The position numbers and the translations under genes were made by a program. The notes beneath the pieces are model-generated. The model did not search any database, had not been told where the DNA came from, and worked only from the letters and a program-made list of their open reading frames with translations. Positions 1-10,674 of a DNA stretch of 64,000 nt are shown here, piece after piece. This DNA comes from Morinoia aosen (taxonomy: Eukaryota > Arthropoda > Malacostraca > Amphipoda > Talitridae). The stretch covers positions 71,670,201 through 71,734,200 of the forward strand of contig CM059562.1 of assembly GCA_030386875.1 (NCBI GenBank), in the 5' to 3' direction. Positions within the stretch are counted from its first letter, which is position 1. The number at the start of each line of letters is the position of its first letter.

Positions 1-1048
1 CTGCAGGGATGCAGGCCTTCCAGTATAGCGAACTTTGAATATGAGGAGAAGCTTGGAGCGGACACTTGGAGGAGGTAAGCTCCTTACATTAAGAGGTCAG
101 GGTTTGGTTCCATACGTGTTTGTGAGTGCATGAATGAATGGTCCAGCAGATCCTGTCAGGGGACATCGTGCTGGATTATTTGAACACAAAAAAACGAGTC
201 TATTCATAACACATGTGCAAGACTGCGCAAACTGCAACATTAACAGGATAAACAATGGCAGGAGTCCGGTGATAAGAATCAGTCCGCAACTCTAGCGCCC
301 GAGTCGCAGCCTGAATCATCTTAACACCAGAATCAGTGTTCCAGACCAACTGGTCACAAGCTCTATCCTGACATTACAAGCAGCAGCACAACTGAGTTTA
401 AATGAACTACAGCCAAAATAATAGCTAAAGCACTGAGGTAATTAGATAATTAATGTACTAAGATATAAGTATGAGAAAAGGTGAAGTCTCTATACTCTAT
501 TATTCAGATGAGCAAGAAAGAATGATCATTTATGTGACTTGACTTGAGTGAGTGACTACAGAAGATACAATCTCTATTGGTTTAAATAACCTATCATAGC
601 TTCAATTCTCAAGATGTGAATTTAAACATTGACTAAAAATTGCAGAGGAATTCCAAAATTATTTAAACCTGACTTAATCAAAATACAAAAGTTGAGAACA
701 CAATTAATTAGAAGCTGGAACACACAAAAGATGAGCAAACCAAAGATGATCTCTGTGGACAGCAAAGTGTCTTAACACTATGCTCAGCACTAAAAAAATA
801 TCTAAGGAGCAAATGCCAACATCGGTCAACACTGACAGCACAATACGGCATCATCGGAGAATAGCAAACACGATAACAATGACAAAGATGTGGCAGTGAG
901 CTTGAGGCTGGTGACTAACTAACACTGGCACAGAGACAACATAGTGAATGTTTCTACGACACAATAACGAGAGCTCCCTAACACGGAACAAGTTAAGACA
1001 CAACACAGGAAAGTTAAGACATAATACACACTTATCGTTACACTTGAT
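1..1048. other. No gene or element recognised
   Basis: AT-rich unique sequence. If the minus-strand promoter next to it is real, this stretch is the start of that gene's first intron or body. On the minus strand I find no long open frame and no convincing coding exon here. Confidence 0.5.
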
Positions 1049-1054
1049 ACTTAC

Positions 1055-1101
1055 AATTGCCCGCTCTGGGGCCCAAGCGCTAGGAGGATCTATAAGAGAA
1101 T
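1055..1101 (-). other. Putative first (5' untranslated) exon of the minus-strand transcript
   Basis: From the predicted start at 1101 the minus strand runs 47 nt to CAATT followed by GTAAGTAT, a near-perfect splice donor with the exon ending at 1055. The segment has no ATG, so it would be a short untranslated leader exon. Insect Hsp90 (Hsp83) genes and the hsr-omega lncRNA both pair an HSE promoter with an early intron, so either is conceivable. Nothing downstream inside the window lets me choose, and an LTR leader is also possible. Confidence 0.4.
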
Positions 1102-1172
1102 GACGGCTCTGCCTGGGAAGCCGGCCTTATATGCGCTTTGAGCGGACGAGCGTTTCCGGAATTTTCCGGAAA
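1098..1172 (-). promoter_or_regulatory. Heat-shock-type core promoter (HSE, TATA, initiator)
   Basis: Seen on the minus strand: TTCCGGAATTTTCCGGAA at 1154-1171 fits TTCnnGAAnnTTCnnGAA exactly, which is four contiguous alternating nGAAn pentamers, the binding site of trimeric heat-shock factor. Next comes TATAAG at 1131-1126, then GTCATTC with the A at 1101. The T of the TATA box lies 30 bases upstream of that A, the canonical spacing in insect core promoters, and TCATTC fits the insect initiator TCAKTY. The HSE is centred about 60 bases upstream of the predicted start, as in classical heat-shock promoters. I infer a stress-inducible RNA polymerase II promoter directed toward the left edge. 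An LTR of a stress-responsive retroelement with the same layout is the main alternative. Confidence 0.65.
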
Positions 1173-4100
1173 CGGATGAACTTGCGATATGGTTCTAGGT
1201 AAAAACGCCGTTCTTTCTTGTCGAAGTATTTCTTTGGTCAAATTTTAATAGATTTAAGGGTAATGTTGAATGAAAATAGTGATCTAAAATTTTAAGAATG
1301 ATTACGTTAACTTTATTTAATTTTTAGAAGATGGTTTTAATAATTTTTAAAATTTAGACTGAAGAGCGGCTGAGGGCGATCACTACATATTCATTACTAG
1401 CATAAATTATATTTTCATTTTCCAATTCCAATGTTCGAAAATGCTTAGGTTAGCCTAATGCAACAATTTTCCTCTGTTTTCGTATTCCCTGGTATCTTCT
1501 GGCTTCACATAACTTTTTGTGAGGTGAAGCATGATATCTGAACTTGTTACTAGAAGCCAATATAATATCTTATTCCTGCTGCTTGGTTTTTTAGTTTTAC
1601 CAACAGAGTTATCCACTTCCGCTTTTCTCACTTTCAACATTATTTCTTAACAACTTAAAAGCCTAAGCTCGTATGTCGATGTAAGTGAAGACTGTCACAA
1701 GTGTTATTCAACACTTTGTCTTGTCTCTTTCTAACTCGTATTTATTAACACTATCACACTTGAAATAACTAAACTAAGGGAATTAATTTTCGTGCTTTTC
1801 TATTAATATTTTGCCCAACCATTGAGTATGTTGAGCGATGTTAAATATCAAAAGGAATGATTTTTTAAGTCATTATAATTAAAAAAACTGTATTTCCATT
1901 CTTTCCAGGATCTTCGTTGTTAAATTTTGAAACAGTGAGTTGAACTAACTCATGTTAGCTGCAATATTAGTGAAGGTTTTAGCTAATTACATAATAATCG
2001 TAAATTTTGACGTTCACAGTCCCATGACATTTATCCTCTGAGACTAACACTCAAGAATAATGTTGTGATCTCAGTTCAATACTTGAACTTATGACAATCA
2101 GTGCGTTACGTACTCAGAATTGTGGTTCAGCATTTCACGAAAATTAATTTCCTTCAGGGTCTTGGACACATTGCATCTGTTCTGGCACACTTAACTGCGC
2201 CATTGATTCGAAATGGTTTAATAACTGTTTTGTTCTTTATACATGCTTGTAGACGTGTGTTCTACAGTGTTTTTGTTCGTATCGTTCGGTTTTTATTTTC
2301 ATTAGTCGAAAATCCTTTATGTCATTCATTATGGTACCAGACAATTCCATATTTATGTACATGCGTCAGAAGGAAAAGTTAGTCTCTAAGAGTTAAACAG
2401 TTTTACCCTCTGTCTCATACTCACCATGATATGAAGCGGCGCATTATTGTTTTCGATAACGAATATTGTTATGTAATTATCTGACGTTGAGATGTCAGCG
2501 GTAAAATATGAAAGCATTAAAGCAAAGCGTTGCTTCTGAACAGTCAAACGTTTATATTTCTCTGGTCACTAGCATTGTTGTTTCTGTACCTGTGCCAAAA
2601 TAACACGGCGAGTATGTTTTTTCTATTTTATGTTTTATAGTTTAATCACGAGCATGACAATCATATCACTTATTATGCCCTATCTACCAACTACAGACGT
2701 TTATTTGATGACATTTAAAAAACCTACCCATTTCACTCACCAAAAGTTTTGGTAATATTTTTTTCTTTTTATTTGGGTTCTTTTCTCAGAATTTTTTTTG
2801 CGTAATTTAACAGACTCACTTGATTCGATAATTATTGAAGACAGAGTAAATCGTTCAGGAAAAAATTGATAATTTCTTTTTAAATAAAGTCATTGTAAAT
2901 TTTTCTTTCCCGCTGTACTTCCTACCTCTCTTTACCTCAAAACCACAGCCATAACATTAGTGTTGAAAGTTCGTGGGAAAATCCTCCAAAACATTTTCTT
3001 ATCGTTTAATTCAATGTCATTCCCTCATTTTAATCACTCTTCTTTTTCCTTTGCGAGCAGAATACGCGACATATTTTTCTCACAATTCTTACAGGCTCAC
3101 CGTTTAAGGAGCTAAAGTACTGTGGCGTTGAAAAGCCCCTTACTTTCTCGAGATTATACTACACAATAAGTGACACCTCCCTTTGTTATAGTGGCTCCTG
3201 TGGAAACGCGCTCTCCTAATCTTTACTTAAATAATGAGAGACCTTCTTCGATCAGAAACTTGACCTTCAGGGTTTTTATGTACGAATGAAGACTGCAAAG
3301 TTTCGATGGCTTCAGGACAGTTTGATGATGACTGATATTATGACCGAGCCTCAAGACACAGTTTAGTAAAAATTGTGAGTAAATACTCTTTAATTTTTGA
3401 TATTGTTACACACGGGGTATTTTTCTCGTTATTTTACTCTAATTATTGCATCATCGAGGTGGTAAGAATTTCTCAAAAGTTAAATCACTATTTTTAGCCT
3501 TTTGTTTTCGTTCTAGTAATTTGGTCAGTAATTTTCTTTTCATTTCTGTCTTTTTCGTCGATAAACTACGGTATAAATAAAGAATGAAATGACGAGCGTA
3601 ACACGCTCCCTACGTTGCCATATACTCATATTTCAATATTTGTTCTTATTTAATAGCCTTGTTGAGTTGGCTGGATGCTGACGTGGTATTTTTTGAGTAT
3701 GTTATTAATAATTCCGAGATGATATTTCATCGATAATTTTTCATTGTTGACCATCAACTTTCACTTTCTTTTTGGATTCGGAAGTGTACGTTCGTCTTTA
3801 AAAAATAATTAACTGCTCATGCTTGCGCTCGTAAGAAACGAAAAATTCCAAGTCGTAATTTTGAAATGAAAAATATTTCCTGATTTATATTTCATGAGTG
3901 AGCTTTCTTTCACACATTGGACGCCGGTAAGATATTTTTTATTCTGTTAGTCACTCACGGTGCTTAAGCTTAGGAAATAATGTTGGTATTTTTTATTTTG
4001 GTATTGGAACCAGATTGGATTTTATCGCAAGGACAACGAACTAACTAAATCTTCTCTGTAGTATCAGTTGTTCTCCAAATCACCTTATATGATCTTTCAC

Positions 4101-6605
4101 AGGTAATTTCTGTTGAATTCAAAAACGAAAGTTTGAAAAGGATAATTCCAATCAAAACAACAAAAGGTGGCAAATTCAATAAGTCTCTAATTTAAATAGA
4201 CTTCATAATGTTTATCAGACTATTTTCTTGGTCACTTAAGTCCAGTAAACATAAAAGTAAGCAGAATCCAACGAGGAGAAACTATAACGGTTTCAATCCC
4301 ATTTCGGTAGGACCGTGGGGCAGGAAGAGTGTCCACGGGAGGCTCGACACCTGTGACCTGGAAAAATGGAGGTCATGAGCGGGCTTGTGGACTCGATCTC
4401 TCACGGGCGGGCGGGATATTGGGTTGAGGGAAATTTAACATACAATGGAAATCTCTTTCAGATCATTAACATTATAGAAATTACACAAATATTCAAAGGA
4501 ATCCCCATGTTCATATTGAGAATATTAGGTCTTAACTTTCATGAAATGTAGAAAATCAAAGTCTAAAAGATATTGAAAATTGGCTGAGTAGCGATCTAAC
4601 TTTTCGGTTTTTATTCAACTCTGTCATTCATGAGCCCGAAATCGATGCGCTTCGTTTCCAAAATCAGCTAACAAAAGAGTAAATTTCGCTTTGCTTTAGT
4701 GCCGTTAGAGAAACATAAATAAAGCAAATGGAGAGTGCTGCGAAAAACCTGGGCTGCAATTAGCATTCCAAGTTTGCGACTACAATGGCATCTACATACA
4801 TTGCGCGAGTTAGCTTGGAATGGAAACAGCGGAGCTCACGAAGCACAGTGCCACATAATGCCAGAATTTAGTATTTCGGAATATAACATGAACGTAAAAC
4901 GAGGGTACAAGTTTGCGGGGCAATTTTCTGCTCGGTCATTACCCAATTCAGAAGAGAATTAACGCTTTGCATAGTTTTCTAAGGTTTGCCGAAGAGGGAA
5001 GAAACTAAGAGAGAAAGTGACCCACTTCAACCTGGAGGGCAAAGGCGTAATAGGGTCGAAGCCCAGAACGGATGCTGGCTGCGGCCCGGGTTGCCTTTCC
5101 GGAGTAGAGAGAAAATATTTCACGGAGCTCAAGAGTCTTGGCTTCTTCTCTGTATCATTGCCTTTTTTTTGTCATTTCAGCTAACACCCCGAACTGATTA
5201 CGTTGTTAAATGTTTTTCGTTCGATAACGCACGTTTCGTATTGGGTGCATTTGTCAGTTTTACTGGTAACTTACAATGGGGCGTCTAATTTAGAGATAGA
5301 TGGGCCTTGAGGTTTTTCAAATTGGTGTGGCGGGAGAACTTCTTATAGGTAGCTGCGGTACTTTTGGGGTTAATATTAAATTTTAAATAAATTATTGGCA
5401 TCAAAATCTCCCCCAGAGATGTGGAACTCTGTTTGTCATGCAGTAATCACAAATGTGAAATTTGTTCTGCTTACTGCACTAGTTGAATTTTTTTTCAAAT
5501 TACATCCGTGCTTACACCGAACTTTTTAGCTGAACCTTAAATAGAAAATCTTTAATCGTAATAACTGTTACCATCACTATTACAATTGCTTAAAAATGAA
5601 TTACGTTCACATGAAAGCAATTGAGAAGTTGATCGAATACCAAGACAGAATAATGCATCTACTTTTTGAAAGAAATCCTTACTGCATTAATTCAAGCCAA
5701 TTTTAACATCTGCTAAATAACGCAGTGAACTATGTGAAATAAGGCTCAACAAAGATGATCCTTCTGAAGCTCAAAAGATATGAAGTTTGAGTACCTCTTT
5801 AATCGTTTTTAGGCACAAATTTCCTTTAGAAATTGCATAGACTTCTTGCTACTAGCTGGCCTCATGCTATCGTATAAGCAATTAGTGTGTAGAACAGACT
5901 GGATCATCAATTCGTGTTGTAAAGCCTTTTTCAATGATTTCTTCGTGATAGATTGGAAAAATTTTAGTGTCGGATGGCATCTGTGACTAAATTAAAAATT
6001 TTATAGATCAACTCAATGAAATTGATTTGAGACTTAGTGTCTTTGCTAAATTTCCCAACCATAGGAGACAGTATTAATACGAAAGAATTTTCATATTTCA
6101 AAACGTTTAAGATGTTGGGTTAACATTGAAATTTTTTATCTTTGTTCGCTACAGTAAGTCCAAGTTCATATTGCATCGTATTAACGATGTAAAAGCAGAT
6201 GATGAGCTGTATAGACTATGCGCATCGAAGTGAAACTGTGGAATCGTTTTCAATATACTAAAAGAAGTAGTCCCTCGTAATTGAGGGACTTCAGCATTTT
6301 AGCACCTAAGAACCAACAGGTTATTAAATCCAATATTTTTGTGAGAATCCACCAGATAATTAAATTTTTATCGATTCCATAATAGTAATAAAATGCTTTC
6401 CACTAAGGGTTATTAATTATACAACTCATAACGGCTTCAATGCCCACTGTATTGTTCATTGGAAGTAGTTTTTAAAATATATTTTTCTACTGCTCCCAAG
6501 TATTCCAACAGGTGTACTGCACCTGCATTTTTGCGGATAGGAGCACTGCATCATCTGCAGTTTCTGCACGGTACGCGAGGGGCCGAGGATTGAGAACTTG
6601 ATGCC
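1173..6605. other. No gene or element recognised
   Basis: AT-rich DNA with only short chance frames. Two slightly GC-richer patches (about 4300-4440 and 4985-5110) have no recognisable protein similarity or splice context. I see no tandem or inverted repeats of note. Confidence 0.5.
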
Positions 6606-6613
6606 AGTTAGTG

Positions 6614-7196
6614 CGTGGAGGGAGTATATATGGAGGGAGCATAGCCGTCTGTGAAGCGAACCAGTTTTTGAGATTTCTCCTGTGTATGTGGTAACCAATA
6701 GCCGTCTCGCGAGTGTGACGTCAGCACGGAAGCCAGTAACCTACCAACTACGCTAGAGTGCGCACGCGCTCGCTGAATGCTCTTCCAGCTGTTTAGTGTA
6801 TCATTCAGTCGGTAATGATTAATTTGGGATTCTACGACTCCGAAAGATAATAAATTGTGTTTCCTCACTTGAAGACACTTAATAATATCAAAATTACCAG
6901 CAAAGATACATTAAGAGTTGAAAACTATTAAGATTACAGGCCCTTGATTATAACAAATTAGAGCGACTTGCCCGCGCACCTCACCCTTTGACTTGTGGTG
7001 AGGTACTAATCTTGCTTTGGAAAATGAGAGCCATTGAGAGGAAGGGTTGTAGGGAAGGTGGGTGGAGCAACTTAAGCCAAGCGTCTGTGGTTGGCTCAGA
7101 ATCGGGCATAGAGCTTGCCCGAGTGTTTCAACTTTTGCAGCCAAATTGAGCCCGATCGGAGTGCGCTATGCTCCCTCCATATATCCTAGCTCCATG
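6614..7196. mobile_element. 583-bp MITE with 32-bp terminal inverted repeats, hAT- or P-like
   Basis: The ends at 6614-6645 and 7165-7196 are inverted copies of a 32-bp sequence with four mismatches. Their inner 20 bases, the complement pair of GCTATGCTCCCTCCATATAT, match perfectly. The element is bracketed by the direct 8-bp duplication AGTTAGTG at 6606-6613 and 7197-7204. Eight-bp duplications are typical of hAT and P-type transposons; no transposase is encoded, so this is a non-autonomous element. It ends 73 bp before the ATG of the neighbouring signal-peptide exon, and its TATATA-containing right end points at that exon. The interior (about 6700-6790) is locally CpG-rich. Confidence 0.8.
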
Positions 7197-7269
7197 AGTT
7201 AGTGTGCCTGCAACCGTTGTGAGGGGAGGTGTAAGACTCAAGAACTGCTAGCGTTTTAAGTGGAACGAG

Positions 7270-7378
7270 ATGTGGTGGCACTGGCAATGTTCGGTCATTG
7301 TCATATTGCTGAGTGCCGCATGTTATGGTTCAGAATCCGTTTCGGAGGGAGATTACCCTTTGGAAGATGAGCGGCAAT
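7270..7378 (+). CDS. Candidate first coding exon with signal peptide
   Basis: The ATG at 7270 has G at -3 and opens a 36-codon frame that begins MWWHWQCSVIVILLSAACYG: a short N-terminal region, a hydrophobic core (VIVILLSAA) and a plausible cleavage site after YG. An acidic stretch follows, SESVSEGDYPLEDERQ. The frame runs into GTGAGTAA at 7379, a strong splice donor, leaving phase 1. Phase-1 introns after the signal peptide are common in secreted and receptor proteins built from EGF, LDL-A or Ig modules. I infer the first coding exon of a secreted or membrane protein whose remaining exons lie far downstream. The family is not recognisable from 36 residues. A MITE ends 74 bp upstream, so the 5' leader is short or starts within the MITE. 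No downstream exon could be paired with it. Confidence 0.5.
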
Positions 7379-9752
7379 GTGAGTAACTTTTTATTCATTA
7401 TTTATAATCTTTTCACTACATAAAATTGCTATATAGGTAGTAGAGTTTTACCTTTAATTTGTTTTAAAACTGTTGTAGGTGTCCCTTTCATTTAATGAAT
7501 TTTTTTTCCATATTTTGAGGTACCTAGAGGTTTCCTGTTAATTGACATTTTTTGAATAATCAATAAATCGAGAACTCATAACATATTTTCTAACAAGTTT
7601 ATGATAGTAATAGTATTATTTGTAACAAAAAACAAAATTGTTGATTGGGACGCTTTTGAAATTTCTAAATCCGTCTCCATCTCTTCATTACCTAAACGCT
7701 AAATTGTACTGACCATTGCAGAGAAGTATTCTCGATTCGTTCCTCGTTAACATAAAAGTAAGTTTTTTAATCTGAAAGTAAGTTTCTTAGAAATTGGCGC
7801 ATTTAAAAATATGCCTCATAGTGTATGTTAACGAGAAAACATTTTCTCAAATCCTGTAAATCCACTTAAAAATCTAAAATGGTTATTAAACAATTACAGG
7901 TGTTGAGCGTTCGGTTGGGAAAACACTCTGCGGAAATAATTATTCTTGACTTGCATTTAACCCTTGAAGCATATAACGGCCCGCGTTCTGCTTGTGAGTT
8001 CTTTTGAAAGCACAAGTGCCGCCTTTCAGGTGCCGAGTTTTATAATAATTACGTTACTGTAACGGTTCCGCTGGTAGCGTTACGTTCTTTTAATTAAGGG
8101 GGTAACTTTTTTTGAGAGGGTTTATGTTCTTTTAAGAGGGTTTATGTTTTAACTGGACGTAAATTGTGTGAAAATATTACCCAGAATCCTTCCGGGGTAA
8201 GGAAATGTGAAGTAATATTAACAATGCTACACTCAAGCTTCGCATGCGGAAGATTGGAAATATGTTGCAGAATTTGGTTGAGATTTCTCCCCCCGATGGT
8301 CACAAAATTGAATTTCAGTATATTATTGGAAACGAGTTATGTCGAATGAATTATCAGTCGTTTTTTTATCAATACTTTTGCTTTTCTTGTAACATGACGA
8401 GCTGTATTGTTGAAGAACTGTCGTACGAAAGCAAGTGGACTGTACGATACATTTACCAGGGCGAGCTGCTTCTCTGATGGTGGAAACGGATATAACTTGC
8501 TGCAGTGAAATTTTCTATCCGATTTTAGGAGTTGTGATATCTTTGCAATTGGAACTAAAATGCAGTTGCTAAATGGCGTCATCGATGAAGTTCAAATCAG
8601 CGCTTCAATGGGTTGACTTTAAAGCATTGGAAAAATATATAAATGTATCAAACCACAATTGTGTGTTTCTTTTCTTTGAAAGAATGAATAATTTTCATCA
8701 AGATGAGGTAAACTGTTGCTTTGTGTTGCTCAACAGGGTTCTTAGTTTACAGTTTGTTGCTTAACAAGATTCGTGAGATTTGGTTACTGAAGAGTGTTCT
8801 TCTTTAATCTATATTGCAACCCTACGTCTATTTACAAAGCCATTTAGAAATTGTTTATTCATTTAATAATTAATTAAATCGTTTAATTTGTGCATTTATT
8901 TTGTGTTTCGTTTACTTGAAAGAGCCTTTTTATATTTTGAAGTAGAATCAAGCCTCACAGTTGATCAGGACAGGATTTTTGATCAGCCACGGAAAAGTTT
9001 TAAAATATTACTTCGGTGGTGAACGAGGTATTTTTTTCCTTTCTGCTGTAAATTTTTATTCATAATTTTTTATATTTATCTCCTTCATTTTTTTTGGCGG
9101 GATTTTTGGTTTGCCACTGTTTTTAACAGCAATACCGGAAATCTTTGCTGCTTTCACTTCAGTTTTTTATTGGTGAAAAGAACAACCAACCGAATTAAAA
9201 TATCAGGATTTGAACAAACGTTTCGAAACGCTAAAAACACACACCTTCAGTGTGCTTTTCATCCTAAGAGTAAAATTGTCAAGAAATCGTCGTGTTAAAT
9301 TTATTTTTAGTATAATCTCTTGAGGTAATTTGAACACGCGATATTTCCGAACTGAGGACAAACTCTGGGGAATTGCTACCTTCATAGTTACGCTGGTATA
9401 GCGCCAGAGCTCGAGGACATTTGGTCAACTAATCTTCCGGTACTTGTGTGTTGTGTCATCAATTTGTAATTTTGTTCCTCCCGCTTCTATACATGGTTTA
9501 TTGACCTAGCAGTAGGTTAGATTTAATTACGTGAGGTTTGGTAAATGGTATACTCCCGTGTTAAATGATCATTTTACCGTCATTTCATCATCAATCATAG
9601 TAACGATGGTGATGATCATTTCACAAACTTTATCGTGCTGCTTCGTGGCAGAAATAGAGGATAGGAGATTTGGTAGTGCATTTTATTTACCAATAAATGA
9701 TGAACAAATACATCAAATCGATTGCGTCGACTAGTTAGTTTTACCTTGTCTT
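7379..9752. other. No gene recognised; possible intron
   Basis: AT-rich. If the exon ending at 7378 is real this is its intron. The only structure noticed is a local duplication of GAGGGTTTATGTT near 8116 and 8137. The short frames around 8160-8760 have no recognisable features. Confidence 0.45.
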
Positions 9753-9860
9753 CCCAGTCTAACTTTTTCGCCACCTGCATGCATGTTTTTCGCCGTCCAA
9801 GTAATTAAATCCCTTAGGTGGCGAAAAACATGCATGCTCCGGCAAAAATTTTTGACTGGG
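9753..9860. repeat. Palindromic mini-element with nested inverted repeats
   Basis: CCCAGTC at 9753-9759 pairs with GACTGGG at 9854-9860. Inside, GCATGCATGTTTTTCGCC (9777-9794) is perfectly complementary to 9820-9837 across a 25-nt loop. A second overlapping pairing joins TTTTCGCCACCT (9764-9775) with AGGTGGCGAAAA (9816-9827). The two pairings share the right arm, so the DNA could fold in alternative cruciforms. It may be a tiny fold-back MITE; target-site duplication is not clear. Confidence 0.7.
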
Positions 9861-10294
9861 TTGCAAATGAGAACGGCGATGGCGCACTATGATCAAAAAG
9901 GCTTAGTTTGCTTTCTTGAATGTTTCTTAGATTGACCGAAAACCTGGATCATTTTCAATTTCTTAAAATTTTTTCTTCTAATGTAATAAAAATTTGTTGC
10001 CCCAGCCGAATAAACTTAAATGTATCTCCAATCTTACCTGTCTTGTTCATTTGGTAAAATTTTCACTTCAATAGGTTAGCTTAGCAAAGAAACTTTGACT
10101 GAAATCACGGCAAGTTTGAAGTTACAAAAACGATGACCCAACGAGCGTTGCTACATTTCATTTTGAACATGATGTAAAATTTGAGGAGTTACGGAATTGA
10201 CTACGACTACGACTACGACCCTGTTATTTCTGACAGTTACAGAGAATATTTAACTTTACCAGGCCTGAAGCCCTGAACCGAACTTTTAATTGCT
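9861..10294. other. No gene recognised; short GACTAC repeat
   Basis: AT-rich sequence. A short hexamer run (GACTAC, about three copies) lies near 10199-10219. Nothing else is supported. Confidence 0.5.
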
Positions 10295-10307
10295 GAACCT
10301 AGCCTAA

Positions 10308-10661
10308 GATAAGATTAGTCGTTGGTTTTAGCCTCCCTACCCAGCAACAAATGCGATCCAAAGAGAGGAAGGAGGAAGTCACCATTTAGTGTGGAGTTAA
10401 GGAAACGCGGAATCTACGCAGAAAGGCATAGAAACAGTAAGTTGTGAAAGAAGATCATGAAACAAGACCAAAGTTGAAGAGGAGAGTAGTAGGTGCGGAA
10501 GAACAGGACAGCAGTGAACCGAAAAAAAGGTGGTCCTTAACATAGCAAAAACATTTTATTTCAACGAAAAGAAGGCCTACCTAACTCTCAGCTCGGGCCC
10601 TCACTGTGTCCCCGTGGGAGCGCTAGTTCCCATAGATACAATAATTGTATCTCCCTGAGGG
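10308..10661 (-). mobile_element. SINE-like retroposon, copy 1 (minus orientation)
   Basis: One of about ten copies of a roughly 360-bp family in this window. Its head, on the minus strand, is CCTCAGGGAGATACAAT and so on at 10661; its tail is a CTAATCTTATC run at 10308. The copy is flanked by the perfect 13-bp direct repeat GAACCTAGCCTAA (10295-10307 and 10662-10674), the hallmark of target-primed reverse transcription. There is no coding capacity. Confidence 0.85.
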
Positions 10662-10674
10662 GAACCTAGCCTAA

